Positions 37,242-58,995 of a stretch of 64,000 bases of DNA are shown piece after piece (positions within the stretch are counted from its first letter, which is position 1; each line of letters begins with the position of its first letter). Source of the stretch: Pipra filicauda (Eukaryota > Chordata > Aves > Passeriformes > Pipridae); assembly GCF_003945595.2 (NCBI RefSeq), contig NW_024105009.1:62001-126000 (forward strand). The letters are read 5' to 3'. The translations under genes and the position numbers were made by a program. The notes beneath the pieces are model-generated. The model was given only the letters and a program-made list of their open reading frames with translations. It searched no databases and was not told where the DNA came from.

Positions 37242-39029
37242 CATAGAGGGATAGAGAGATGTACAACTGCTCCAACCACACTGTACCGATTCACATTAAA
37301 CCCACCCAGCAAGCAGGGAAAGCAGCCATGGCTTGTCCTTGCTGTCCTTAAGACATCTCATCCAGCTCACAGCAGTTCCTCCCAAGAGAAATCTTAGGGA
37401 CTTTCGGAGGAGCTGTACCACCCCAAGCAGAGGAAAGGCCATGCTGCCCCTGCCTTTTGCCCACTGGTGAACATTTGAGCCCCATTCCTCCCTGGAGGCT
37501 GCTTTTCCTTACCCTGAAAGCAAACTTGGCAGCAGAGCCAGCTCAGTAACTCACAGGGCAGGATCTGTAATTCAGAACTCTCACTGCAGCAGGCAATGCC
37601 CACAGGCAGGAACTCATTTTCAAGATAGAAATCTCATCCTCTTAACCATGATGTTACATTAGGCAGGAGTTAAAGGGAATACACTTCTGCTGAAGGGGGA
37701 ACCAATGCAGCACCATAAGTAACTTATTTTAACATATTTTTCCTAAGAACAAGGAACTGCCTTTCCACCCCCACATTTTAAAGTGTAAGTTAAGCCAACT
37801 GTTCTGAGGAAGTACATTTATAATAGAAAGCTTTCAGTTAAGACTAAGAACTACAAAATATAACTACTAAAAAGGGGTTATACTCCTCCCCACTACTAGA
37901 ACTGGATATTTTTTAGAAGTCCTTTCTAACCGACTAGAATAAGGTTTTCACACCTTTGTCATCCATCCCCCATCAGGACACAGTAACACACTGTCCTATT
38001 GCACACCAAGCCCTCAACTCTGTTCACAGAAAGCACTTGGGCCACTGGCACCACACACCACTAATGACTGAAGAGTAACTTAGGGAGACATTACAGTATC
38101 TCACATGGGGCCGTGTTTTTAAAAAATCAGATCACGATGTGCTTGTAACAGTTATTTCTACTTTGTTGTCATAATTAAACTAGCTTTTGTTCCCAAATAG
38201 AAGAGAACAGAAATGGAACAAAATTTGTTATTTCTTTCAACAGCAGCTGTAACGAAGTTTGGCTGATATCATCCCAAAGATAACCCCACAAGAGCCAAAA
38301 TTAGATCTCTAATCATGCTCTATATCTGCCTGCAGTTGCCTGTGTTGCAAAGCTTGGGATTTCCACCGTAGACCAGACACAGATAAACTATACAGCCACA
38401 AGACAAGCCAAAGGCCTTTCCTTCGCTCCAGCTCTTTTCTAATTACAGCTGGTGCCATCAATAAGAGTTACAGTCAGAGCAAAACACTGCAGGGATGAAG
38501 ATAACCAGTCATAAACAGTACATCCTGTGGCAACCAAAGCCAGACTGATTTAAAAATCCAGAATATCTTTACCATCTCAGGACAGTCAATTCCTCAATAT
38601 GGTGCCATTTTAGCTTAAAACAGCACAGTAATTTGTCATACACATAGACAGTATCATTAGCTGGCAAGCTTGAAGGAAAGCTGTGGAACATCAAGCAGGA
38701 GATGTTCTTCAGCTCTGTCCATTACACAGCAAGGCAAAGATCAATGCTACGTGTCAGTCACATAATGCAAGGCAAATTAGAAAAAAAATGTTCAGCATAA
38801 GATTCAGTGCTGAGGTAAAAGGTGAGAGAGACATCTCATTCATGGTGTCTTCCATCTCAAGAATTTTGATATTTGAAGAGAGGGAGTCAATAGACTTGGC
38901 TTTAGGTGAGGAAAAGGAAGGATTATTTTGATCCGATAGCAATTAAGAATGAGAAAAGCTAAACTATAAATAAAGGCTACTGTTGTACTGTTGGCTTTGG
39001 TAATAACTGAATACATTCCATCCATTTCC
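37242..39029. other. Intergenic spacer between TCP11L1 promoter and DEPDC7 3' end
   Basis: About 1.8 kb of unique-looking AT-rich DNA. No exon, RNA gene or named repeat is seen. The two co-oriented genes are therefore closely spaced. Confidence 0.65.
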
Positions 39030-39039
39030 ACAAAATAAC

Positions 39040-39045
39040 TTTATT
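39040..39045 (-). other. DEPDC7: DEPDC7 poly(A) signal
   Basis: Minus-strand AATAAA (TTTATT on plus), about 85 nt after the DEPDC7 stop. It is followed by a GT/T-rich element (TTATTTTGTGG), the usual layout for a cleavage site near 39,020. Confidence 0.75.
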
Positions 39046-39129
39046 AGGCACAATACATGAATACAAAAATTTACAAATATATTAGTGTTTTCAATGCTGG
39101 AGTATACAAAGTAATCTCTATTTAAAATC

Positions 39130-48005
<8,876 letters not shown>

Positions 48006-48197
48006 GGCGAGCGCCGTCCCCGCGGATGTGCCGCGCCGGGCGGGCCCGCGGCTCAGGGAGGGACCCGCGGGGGCGGAGCTGCCGCGCCCACGCCCGGGGG
48101 AGGTGCCCGAGCCCGGGGCACAAAATGCAGCGACGGCCTGGCCTGACCCTCCTGGGCACTGCCCGGCCGTCCGCCAACGCGGTTTCACTTCCTGGAC

Positions 48198-48702
48198 AAT
48201 CACAGAATGCCCAGAGTTGGAAGAGCGCTCTGCAGATGGTCCGGTCCAACCCCCCTGCTAAGGCAGGGTCACCCGGAGCAGGTGACACAGGGACGCATCC
48301 AGGTCAGTTTTGAATGTCTCCGGAGACTCCACGACCTCCCTGGGCCGGCTGCTCCAGTGCTCTGCCATCCTCAGTGGAAAGAAGTTTCGCCTCGTGTTGA
48401 GGTGGAACTTCCTGTGTTTTAGTTTATGGCCCATTGGTCCTCGTCCTGTCATTGGGCACCACTGAAAAGAGCTGGCACCATCCTCTTGGCACCTGCCTTT
48501 GGGAGATTTACGTGTACTGATGAGATCCCCTCTTCTTTAGTCTTCTCTAGACTAAGCAGGCCCAGCTCCCACAGTCTCTTCTCACAAGGAAGATGCTCCA
48601 GACCCCTCGTTTTCTTTGTGGCCTCTGCTGGACCCTCTTCAGCAGCTCCTTGTCTCTCTTGCACTGAGGAGCCCAGAACTGGACACAGCTCTCCAAATAA
48701 GA
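48198..48702 (-). mobile_element. CR1 LINE 3'-end fragment directly upstream of DEPDC7
   Basis: Starts AATCACAGAATGCCCAGAGT and proceeds through GTCCGGTCCAACCCCCCTGC, TCCTCGTCCTGTCATTGGGC and CCCAGAACTGGACACAGC. About 500 bp of reversed CR1 3' sequence, starting some 190 bp from the DEPDC7 start codon. Confidence 0.92.
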
Positions 48703-48930
48703 GCTGTGGGATCCATAGGCAGCAGCGGGAAGGGGGGAAATGTTGCAGGGAGCTGGTGCTGCCCGGGGTCAGGGCCCCGGTACGAGGGCCCTGCTGTTCC
48801 CAGGCGGGGAACTGCGCCCTCTGCCCTTACACACCGGCGGGAGCAGCCTGGCCCTTCCTACAGCACTGGGAACACCACCCGCATTCCTGGCACCGGGATA
48901 CTCATCCCTGGTGCGTGATCAGGTGCTGGA
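48703..48930. other. GC-rich spacer between two CR1 copies
   Basis: About 230 bp of GC-rich DNA separates two CR1 copies in the same orientation. Nothing recognisable is in it. Long open frames crossing it are composition effects. Confidence 0.5.
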
Positions 48931-49365
48931 TTTCACAGAATGGGTCGGTTTGGAAGGGAACACAGTGGGTCATCTAGTCCAACCTGCTCAAGCAAGGTCA
49001 TCCCAGCGCACATGGCACAGGATTGTGGAACCATATTCCAGATGGTTCCAATATCTCCAGTGAGGGAGACTCCACTGGGCAATCTGTTGTAAAGAAGTTC
49101 TTCCTCATGTTCAGGTGAAACTTCCTGTGCATCAGTTTCTGCCCAGTTGCTTCTTGTCCTATCGCTTGGCACCACCGAGCAGAGCCTGGATCCACCCCTT
49201 AGATATTTATACATGTTAACGAGGTCCCCTCTCAGTTGTATCTTCTTGAGGCTGAACACACCCGACTCCCTCAGCCTTTCCTCGTAAGAGACGCTCCAGT
49301 CCCCCAGTCATCCTCATTGCCCTCTGCTGGACCCACTCAAGGAGCTCCATGTCTCTCTTAATTAA
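48931..49365 (-). mobile_element. CR1 LINE 3'-end fragment (second copy near DEPDC7)
   Basis: TTTCACAGAATGGGTCGGTT, CATCTAGTCCAACCTGCTCA, CCTGTGCATCAGTTTCTGCC and CTGCTGGACCCACTCAAGGA are CR1 3' landmarks in reverse orientation. About 430 bp. It differs enough from the neighbouring copy to be a separate insertion or subfamily. Confidence 0.92.
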
Positions 49366-50892
49366 TCTCTTCATTAATCTCTCTATTTACCCTGTATTTA
49401 GCATGCTGTTTAAAACCCCAAACCAGCCAGATCTAGTTCTGTGAGTTAACCTGAGCACAGGCCTCGTATATAACCATGGCTGAACAACTGAACACTGTCC
49501 TTGGCTGTCACCAGGACTTATGGCTTGAACACCCACATATGGTTGAAGTTTTCCTCTACTGTCTTCTATGAGCTCCTTATTATAGCAACAGGCATTTCTC
49601 ACTGCAATAAAATAATAAATTCACTTTCAGGGTAGTAAAAGTGTTTTCTACTGTCTGCAGCAAACTGTTGAGAGATTCAGCATCATTTTCTAAGCATGGA
49701 TTATTTTGATAATTCATTCTTACTCAATGAAAGTGTATTAGAACAACATAAAATCAATCATGTTTTCAGACTGATTTCAAGAGGAACAAAGCCAAATCGA
49801 TCTCCATGATATATAAACTCAGAAGTACATAATGCCCATAAAAGACCAAATAATAAAGATGTTACAAGCGATGCAAAAATTCATTTTGAGTTATCAGATT
49901 ACTGAACTGTTGTTGGCAGTTTTGCAAAACAAAATCCCCTGTGAAACTTCAGCCTGTCCCCTGACAAGTTCTGTGCAAGCAGGTGTAAATACAGGATGTC
50001 TGCCACCCACTGAAGCTCAGGTCAGCCTTCTTTTATCTTAATTTGTCACACTTAAAGGTAGGGCACTGCAAGTTTATTCATCGTATACAAATGAATAAAC
50101 AATGCACTTCATTTGAAGCTGTGAAAAATTAGTACAGGGAACTAATACCACAAACTTGCAGCAGATGTTTCATTGCCTGAGCAATACAGTATTTAATAAT
50201 GGGAGTTCTAGGAGTGGAAGTTCTTGTGGAGGTTTTCAGATAAGGAAGTCTTGAGTTTCTGGGCCCAGAGAAAAAGGAACCTATTCAAACCATAGCAAAA
50301 TGCCAGCCTTTAAAAATGAAAGTTCCTATCGTTTCTCAACAATAGGAAGTGACAAACAGAGATTTCTTTCTTAGGGGAAGATGTTAAAAAAGAAGTTGTC
50401 TTGACTCACAGGTGCCATTAAGAACCTAATAAAATAACATATAATGCACAGGTTAGTGGGGATTTCCATGATATGTTATTTTATTATTCCCTACTTTTAT
50501 AGCAGTTTGATGCACTTTGTAGCAGTTTTTTGATGCATTGCCAAAATGTAATTGAAAATCAGTGAATGCCAGAGCTCATTTTCATATTTAAAAAAAAAAT
50601 AATTTATTTTAGCATAGTTATTGAAATAAAGTGATGCAGTCAGTCATTCTGCAGTGGTTCACCTAATCTGGAGAGAATTTAAAACCACACACAATTTCAA
50701 ATAGGAGGTGCACCAATCAGCTAAAAACAACATTACACCTTACAGGAGAGAATGATTTGTCAAAATACTGCTGGTAGGGAGCAGAGTGAATCACAGCACT
50801 GTGAGCTGCTCATCAAGAAGTTTATAAGATTTTTTTCCTCTTGTATTTTATTACTGGGGGATCAGCAATCTACCCTGTACTTCTTCCCATAG

Positions 50893-50935
50893 TGACCACA
50901 ACCCTGACACACGTTTCTCCACGGGCACATGGCAG
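50893..50935 (+). other. Candidate exon A of an unnamed plus-strand gene (speculative)
   Basis: 43 nt between CTTCTTCCCATAG and CAG|GTATTG. With a preceding phase-2 exon it reads DHNPDTRFSTGTWQ and ends in phase 0, which matches the open frame of the next candidate exon. No family was recognised. Confidence 0.25.
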
Positions 50936-51743
50936 GTATTGGCTCCTCAGACAGCTGTTGTCAAACAATATCTGGTATCAAAGAATGCTGAAAACTGCTG
51001 TCTTTTGGTGTTTCTTAAAATAACACCATTATAAAATGCTTTCCTGAAGCACGGTTAAGACTTTTATTAATTATTAATATATACATAACTGATTTGTTTA
51101 TATTTTATATAGTCACTTTAAATAATGCAACCTGTTACAGCCAGTATGGTCTTGGCTGGTGTCATTCCTTGGACTGTGGTGGGAAGATCTCAGGGTGAAT
51201 GTGCAGCTCCCTGTATCTGGTTTCCCCTTCCACAGCATGTTGCCCAAATTAACCTCCATAAAGCTGAACACAGGATGCATAAGGGAATGCCAATTACAAA
51301 GACATAATTAATATAATTAAATCCTAAAATCACTTAGGACCAACTTAGTGGCATTCCTACACGCACATGGAACAATAACTATCCTCCAAAAGCAGTTCCT
51401 CTGAAAAATACAGACCTACATACAGAAACAGGTGGTACTGTAGGCAAATATACCCAAACCTGGTCTGTGGGGTGTAATCTGCAAATGAGACTGCAAACAG
51501 CACCAGAGATGGAAGTGATAAGATAGACACAGCTTTACTGTTGGCTCTCTGTCTATTAACGTTGTGTGAAGTTGCACAGAACAACAATTTTGTGATATGG
51601 TTATGGTGACTAAAAATGTATTTTTAACAAATTATGCAACCAAGTCTTAATTTGTACAGTTATGTCAGATTCTTTGCAGCTGTCATAAAGAACTTTTATA
51701 GCAAGGAACAGCAAGATAAAAATCTATTTTCATTTATTTCCAG

Positions 51744-51850
51744 GTCGTATCTCTAGGAGAAATACTCCTACCACCTACAAAAGGATCAAGAGAGTGGCTA
51801 CGTTTTGGAGAACTTAAAAACTTCAGTTTTCAAGAATTTCTGAGTCTCAT
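51744..51850 (+). other. Candidate exon B of an unnamed plus-strand gene (speculative)
   Basis: 107 nt between CATTTATTTCCAG and CTCAT|GTAAGAG. In frame with candidate exon A it reads VVSLGEILLPPTKGSREWL and then RFGELKNFSFQEFLSL, ending in phase 2. A third candidate exon at 57396 accepts that phase. Confidence 0.3.
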
Positions 51851-54685
51851 GTAAGAGCTGAGGGTTTAATTAGAAACATAGAGAGTACTGAAATTCAACA
51901 GCCACACTTTCAGGCATGTCTGCTGCTCAGGAGCTGATTGACGTGCTGATGTCAATTAAGTGTTTGCTCAAGGATAAAGATGATGATAAAGGATAAAGAC
52001 CCACATTCAGGTCTTCTCTGATCATGGGGAGAGAGAAGGCGAAATGGAAATTTTTTCCTCACAAAGTGAGGAATGATGCACACCTTTATGCAAAATGCTG
52101 TCTAGATTTTTCCATAATGAACTTGGAAGCTGGACAGCCAACCAGTATTTGGATGTGAGAGCACCTGCAGTCTCCAGGTATTCTGGGCATGAATGAAGGA
52201 GACATAATTGAATACAAGACTTTACAAAGTAAAAACATGAATGTGTGATTAAGTATTTCAATATCACTATCAAAAAGAGAAAAGCTGGAGACATATTAAT
52301 AGAAAATATGGGGTGCTGCTTTTTTTATCTACAGCAAGTCAATGCTTGGTTAAGTGATTGGGAAATGTTACCTGTTCATGAAAGAAACAGAGGAAAAAGT
52401 TTAAAATTTAAAAAAAAAAACTTAAAGAACACCATACCTGGAACATAAGATGTTCTAAAACCAAGCAGTGTTTAATGTTCCAATTATTATTCAAATTTTA
52501 AGTGCCAAAAATAGATATTGATTTGTCACTGAAAATTGACCATGAAATAAGGGGGGATTCTTGCAGAAAAATACTATCCAATTTCTTATTTTCAATAGAA
52601 TTTAGATCCACTTTTCCTAATGGTTAACCCAGAACTCTGCATTTCAAATGCCAGTCTTACGTCTCACACAACAAAAGGCTCTCCCTCCTGTACCAAACTT
52701 TTTTCTTTAGATTTCAAATGTCTTCCCATAACAATATAAGCTTTAAAGATTAAGTACATGTCAACACAGCTTAAATGTATACATACATAAAACTTTATTG
52801 CCATAATCACGAGGATCTCTTGAACCCAACCTTTGTGGCCGTTTCTGAAGAAGCACAGCCATTAATAATTACCATAAAAATTCAGAAAAATATTCCAGTT
52901 ATTTAGAACAGTTACTCTTCTGTTTTTTCCCCACTTAAGTATCAACAATGCCTGTATTCTCTACAGTGGTGAAGTTGATGAAAGGAGAACATTTTAAACA
53001 GTAACCCTTAAAATGTTGCTCCATTCCAGTCACAAATGTCGAGACAAATTAAAGTTCAACATATGTCACAGTGTCACACAGAGATACTCGTGTAAGGGAA
53101 AGCAGCAGCTTCAGTTACAGAAACTGCTATTTTTTTAGGTCACAACTACCATGATATTATGAAATCTCCTCTGTTTTATTGTTTGAAGATACAAGTCCAA
53201 TGGGTTGTTTTTTCATACTCAAACGGACCTATAAAAATTAGAAAACTCTCTGCCCTCTCTATTAATCTCAAATTTAAGAAAATGAACAGCTATTCATCAA
53301 TACTGGATTGCAAAGGGCTGTTTGATATACTGGACAGATGTGAAGGCAGATGAAAGAACTGCAGTGAATCTCCCTTTAATTACCAGGGAACACGTTCTGC
53401 CACTGCAGTTCAGAGCACAGGGATTGCTCAGGGCTGAACTGCACCGGCTGGAGAGGACGGACACTCTCCTTTACAGTGCAGAGCAGGTTATCCACAAATT
53501 CACTCTGCTTAGTCCCAGTTTCCTACCTGAATTAAAAAAGACCACGTAGTACTAGGTTCTGTGGGATACAGTGATGCCACCCAGCAACATTCAACCCAGA
53601 GCAAACTCAGCCTCTGCCCCACCGTGGAGAAGCCACTTGCAGGTGCTCTCTGGCTTGGCACAAGCACCATTTACTCCCCAAGTGCAACTCCCGTATTTGA
53701 CACTGAAGTGAAATCTGTAAGGATTCCACCCTGGCATTTTGGAACAATAAACAAGTTCTCAGGACAAAAGCTTCTGGGTGACTGACAGCGAGTCGACAAA
53801 GGGGCGCATTGTTCAGGGGCGCAGTCCTTCCATTCCCGGGCTGGAATACCAATGTGACGGCGGCGGGACCAAGTCAGGCAGGGCAGTGGCAAGGGAAGGG
53901 CAGGAGGCGCCGTGTGGAGCCTGTGCTGGTGCACAGTGACCCCCGGTGGAACGCGCTGCACCCCGAGGAGGAGTCCACACACAGCGGCTGGAAAGGGAGC
54001 AGGCTGTGGGCAGGATTACCCGAGGTGGTTTGTGGTAAGGAAATGAAAGGCTACAGGGGGCAAAGACTATTCGTGAGGTCACCAAAACCACCAGTAGTGA
54101 TGTCACAAGCCTCTGCTCCTCAATCTTAATAAAGACAACAGGATTTTGCCTTAAATGGATTTTTCAATTTTTCCCTCTTGAGGAGGTTTTCTGGGATCTC
54201 CAAGCAGGATTAGATACTCTAGCCAGAGACTGAGTACACCATGAGATAGCACGGTCACTGTTTGGATAACAACTCCTCGCAGAACAGTAAAGACTCACTG
54301 TCATCTACACGCCACAAACCTGTTCAACCAGAATGGGCAAGTACAATCAGACACATTGAATAATTAAAATGTCAGAAGTCCCTCTCTGCCCAAGCTGGGA
54401 GTTACCAATTCTCAGGTGAGCTGCAAATGTGAACTCCTGTACCCTGCACCACAAACCCAAATACACTAACTTCTGTTGCTGTGAAAGGGGCTCTAGGTAA
54501 AGCCACAAAGAATTAAGGGAGCAGCTCTCACCAGTTTATACAATTGTGGAGAGCCTGTGCAGGACCAGCTGAATGAGCAGTGACGTCCACCTGAGGCACG
54601 GTGAGGTACTAACTTATCTATCATGGATAAGCTCCACATTCCTACTCCCCACATGAGCAGTCATTGGTGGCACCAGCTTAATGGG

Positions 54686-54833
54686 ATAGAATCACAGAAT
54701 CACAGGATATTCTGAGTTGGAAGGGACCCACAAGGATCATCCAGTCCAACTTGTAAGTGAATGGCCCTTACAGGGAGCAAACCCATAGCCTTGGCATTAT
54801 CAGCACTACACTCTAACCAACTGAGCTGATCTC
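54686..54833 (-). mobile_element. tRNA-Ile-derived SINE with CR1 3' tail (TguSINE1-like)
   Basis: Read on the minus strand, the head is tRNA-like: CAGCTCAGTTGGTTAGAG (A box), GTGCTGATAATGCC (Ile-GAT anticodon arm) and GGGTTTGCTCCC (decayed B box). The tail is the CR1 3' end, TGGACTGGATGATCC through AAGGGTCCCTTCCAAC-like sequence to repeated GATTCTGTGATTCT. This composite structure is that of the passerine SINE TguSINE1, mobilised by CR1. It is the best evidence that the source is a songbird. Confidence 0.85.
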
Positions 54834-57395
54834 AGGGCAGAGGGAGCTGAGGGAGGAGGAAAATGAGAAATCTAAATGGATTTGCTGGGCAAAACTGAAT
54901 TCCTGATTTTGACCATGAGGTTTGACTTCTTTAGAAATTGGCTACATACCATTTATGTTCTAGAGAAGAAAATCAGGCTTATTGTTTATGCATGTTATAA
55001 GCAGGAAGATCTGTAATTTACCTTTCATATTACTGTGCAATGTGCCGGGGCCACCAAACTCAATTATGCCATGTTTTGCCAGGCCCACAGTTTATAATGG
55101 GAAAATGGCCCTGGAAGCATCCCACAGAGAGCTTTATTACCCCACTAAAAGTCAAAGGGAACTTGCAGAGCGCCTGTCAAAAAGAAAGTAATAACCCCTG
55201 GACAAGCATTTCTCATTACCTGGTTTGTGGGTTTTTTTTTTAAGCCAGTTGGTTCCAGAATTGCAACACTTGGATTCTCCCAGAACACGTGAGCATTCTC
55301 TTCAACTCCTTTAGTACAAAGTCCATTGACTGTGGTCAAACCACCTCTCTGGCTGTTTAAACAAAGTTGCTGGACGTTGCACTGAAACAAAGAAGTGTTC
55401 CCTTACTGTCTTCTGTTATGAAAGGGATAGGGATTTATGCATTCTGACCACCAACAAAAATCTGGGAGCTTTCAGAAACCACCAAAGCTGCTTTATTTAG
55501 AGAAGAGCTTTAAATCCTTATACTCCCAGAGCTTTGAATGACTTGCCCATATGACCTAACCTCATGATAAAACATTGATCCTTCAGCTTTTATTCAATTA
55601 TCATATCATTTACCTTCTGTTGTCTCAGCAAAAAATATCTGATACATAAATAATGCATAGACAAGTCACAACAGCAGCCACCATGGTTAGAGAGGAAAGG
55701 ATGATGGAAAACAACACAGTTTTACTTAAAAGGTCTTGCCCTGGAAGCCTGAGAAGGCTACAGCATGTACTTCCAGTGATAGAGTTTAAGATTTCAAGTA
55801 ACACACGCAGAATAAAAAGAGACTTCATTTATTAATAATTTGAGCCAAAAGCACCTATGAAGAAATCAATGACAGCATTTTAAATTGGATTTTTAAAATT
55901 CAAAGCATTAGTGACTGGATCTAAGAGTGGCCACTCCCATCTATAATCTTTATCATACACACAGAATCAGATGCACAATTAAAATTCTCCTGTGTGTAAA
56001 CATCCCAGTGTGTCCAAAGGATGACAATTACTCTGATTTTGAAGCTGTTACACAAACTGTATGATTAGTAGTTTGCACGTTCCATTAGGGCTCAGTTGTT
56101 TAAAGTTAATGCACTGGCTGGAAGTTCTGCAGCTCAGTTACTGCTGACTTCATTGCTCACACATTTGCATTACTGCTGTTCACTCACTGAATGCCCCTCC
56201 TCTGATGGCTGTTTCAGGGCTTGCCCACTTCCCAAATTCTTCCTTTCCAGTGTCCTGACCCATGTTTCTTGCAACTTCCCACCCCTCTTCTCCCTTAGAT
56301 TCCTCCTTGTACAAACCATCACATACATATGAGCCCTTCCACATCATTCCCAGTCTTTTCCCCCTAAAATGAAGGGCCTTAACTGCTCCTTCAGTCCTGC
56401 TTGTGGGCTCTGCTGTTACTGCTGATTCCCTTTGGGCATCATGTAGCTAAGAAAACCCAACAAAACCAACCAAAACTAAACACACACACACAAAAGAAAA
56501 TGCCCAGTGAAACTTTTAAAAGCAGAAACCTAAGAAATACCCAGGGCAAAAGAGGTACAGCCCTGAAATTTTGTTTGCTGTTTTCCCTGACTCACCATTT
56601 ATTTTTCTCCTTTATAAACATCTTGTTCTCTGTATTTAGTGCTGCATTCTCATAAGAGATCAAATTAAAAGAATTTTAAGACAGGTCTCTGTACTTCAGT
56701 TTCTGGAAATGAAACAAAGATTTGTTGGTTATCTATGGGAGAGGCAAATACCAAATGCAAAGCAAGTAATTTTGACTGCCCAAGATACTTACCCACAAAT
56801 TGCAGATAGCAGGAGCTGCTGCTCTCTTTTGAAAAGCTGTGTACATTCAGCTTCTTGCCTTTCTTTTACTTTAAAAAAACCCCACCTTCATAAAATTATA
56901 ATATATCTGAAATGCAGTATCAAAATCTTCAGCTTCCACACTGCAACAGGACATTCTCTGCCTACTTGCTTCCTAATGTCTTTTTTTGGAGAAAACAACA
57001 ATCAACTTCATGGGCAAATGACTCATTTTATACTCATCTTGGTTTGGAAAGCAGCTTATACAGAGAGTCATTAAAAAAATTAAAATATTCCAGCCCTTCA
57101 GATTCACGTTTTTCTCCAATTATAGATCTTATGGACAGTATCCACAGCATGGGATTCAGCCCTCTGCCTGAAAGAAAAACAGTCCTAAGGCTATGCAGAG
57201 TAATTCATTGTAATTTGTGGGGAAAAAAAAATAACAAAAGTCTCTGGAGTACCATTTCTTCCCACAAGTGCATAGAGATGATATTCTAGTTTAGCAAGAA
57301 ATAGAACAAGTGAAAATACTGCAGGAAAAAAACCACCTGAATCACAGCAGTATTCTCCCTCTTACCCCAACTGTCTGGCTCCTCACTTGTCACAG

Positions 57396-57567
57396 AAGTT
57401 TAAGACCTGGCAGATACATTGTGAAAATTAATTCAGAACATTTAGAACCCATAACTGTAAAAGTCCCAGATCAACCAGACATGTTCAATTCATGTAATAT
57501 AGTGGAAAAACAACCCCAAACCCTAGAACTGTATTTCTTCATACTGCAATCAGAAAATGTAGTCTAA
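57396..57567 (+). other. Candidate terminal exon C of an unnamed plus-strand gene (speculative)
   Basis: Follows the good acceptor CTCCTCACTTGTCACAG. One nucleotide completes the phase-2 codon of candidate exon B. The frame then reads SLRPGRYIVKINSEHLEPI and TVKVPDQPDMFNSC before TAA. It is stop-free for 57 codons in AT-rich DNA. No homologue is known to me. Confidence 0.3.
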
Positions 57568-58971
57568 ATTGCCAATTTGTTTCCAACAATCTAACTTTTC
57601 AAGACTTGACATTTTAACAATAAACGACTAAGCATTATAAGGTTTTTGTTTAAAAAGTGTTTTCACTTTAATGGGTTTAGTTAATAACATCATGAATGGT
57701 ACAAAACTGTCCTTTTTCACATTTCCATACATTGTATTATGGACCACCTGAAAATCTGGACTAAGAATGCATAAAGTGTCTCTTAATTAGCCCTAGCTTC
57801 ATTTTTGCCATATGCAGAGCAGATATGCAGAAAAACATGCATTTATTACCAATGACATGTTAATATTAGCTTAAACAATAAAATATGGCAGGATGTGCAT
57901 TGTATAATGCACAGATATGTAATAGGGTAAGAGAGACCAAATGTCAAGTGCTGGCAACAAAATAAGAAATGGTCGATAACACACTGACATTTTGTGATTA
58001 TAGTATTAGCTCTTCTGTTTTAAAATTGTTTTAAATAGTAGTAAATATTTAAATAATATTTAAAATATATTTCCTATGGAAATCATTTACTTGGAAGACA
58101 GCCTGTAAGATCTGACTTTTTAAAAAGTAGTATTTCATTTCGACAATATATGAATACAATACATGCCACAGAACTTCAGAGAACCCAAAGTCCTTAGCTG
58201 TTTTCAGAAACAATTCCTCAATCCAATTTTGCCTCTGATTTTTTTGCTAGCAAAACTTTGGAAGTAGCATCTCAAAGAAAACCTGCCTTTAAGAGAAATA
58301 CTGTACTTGAATAAAACCAAACCCTGTATAGAATGGGATGTTGCACTAAAAGAAAGGAGATGAAATTAAGAACCAAATAATAGATTATGCAACTAACTTC
58401 ATTCCTGTTTTGCTAATTCATAGTCTAAGGAGGGCTTTGTTCCTTCCTAGTGCATCTTCTCTTGCAGTCAAATGAGTGCTTAATTTCCACTGTCAGACGT
58501 TAAGGGATGAAGACCTCAGTGTTGCTTCAAGGGAAAAAGAATTGAAGTGTAGGTGCAGAATTAATTACCTAAAATGCAACAAAACAAAGCAAAGTATTTG
58601 TGCAAAAAAAGTAATTTGTACATTGACTTTTTTCCTAAGTTTGCTTCAGTATAAAAAAACCCTCTTCAATCCCACTAACGAAGCTTTATTTTGATTTATG
58701 ACCCTTCACCACACTTCAGAGTTCCACATTTTTATTTATTCTAATTTGGTAAATCAATAATTCAGCCACCATTTTTGCAGCCCAAGACAAAGATGGAAGC
58801 TCCAATATATTAATCTTTAATAGACTGGGGTAGTTACTTTTATTCCCGACAGGTTTTTTTTTTTCCCCTGTCTTCTACAGGCACAGTGCTTGTTTAACTG
58901 GCCTTGAGAATAAAACAGCCAAAAATAAGCCAGGTCACCTTCTATGGCAGTGCAGAGCATCCTGGCCACCT

Positions 58972-58995
58972 TTTTGTTTGTTTGTTTGTTTGTTT
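58972..58995. repeat. (TTTG)n microsatellite
   Basis: About five TTTG units. This is a simple repeat in the interval between DEPDC7 and QSER1. Confidence 0.9.

Larger units (their letters stand above)
49366..54685. other. Gene-poor interval, left part, with candidate cryptic exons
   Basis: AT-rich DNA with no recognised gene. On the plus strand, 50893-50935 and 51744-51850 look like internal exons, with strong acceptor and donor sites and open, compatible frames. An open frame at 49832-50038 precedes them but does not join in phase. A slightly CpG-richer patch lies at about 53.76-54.06 kb. Confidence 0.5.

Noticed and set aside
48426..48977. 183-codon plus-strand open frame
   Set aside because: It runs across CR1 sequence in antisense and the GC-rich spacer, with no protein similarity.
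49832..50038. Open frame starting MPIKDQIIKMLQAMQKF as first exon of the candidate unnamed gene
   Set aside because: None of its possible donors gives the phase needed to join candidate exon A at 50893 without a stop.
53376..53492. Possible exon reading FRAQGLLRAELHRLERTD
   Set aside because: The acceptor is fair, but the donor (GTTATC) is poor and the phase does not fit between candidate exons B and C.
54760..54833. A genuine tRNA-Ile gene
   Set aside because: The B box and acceptor stem are degraded, and the head is fused to a CR1 tail, so it is a SINE rather than a functional tRNA.
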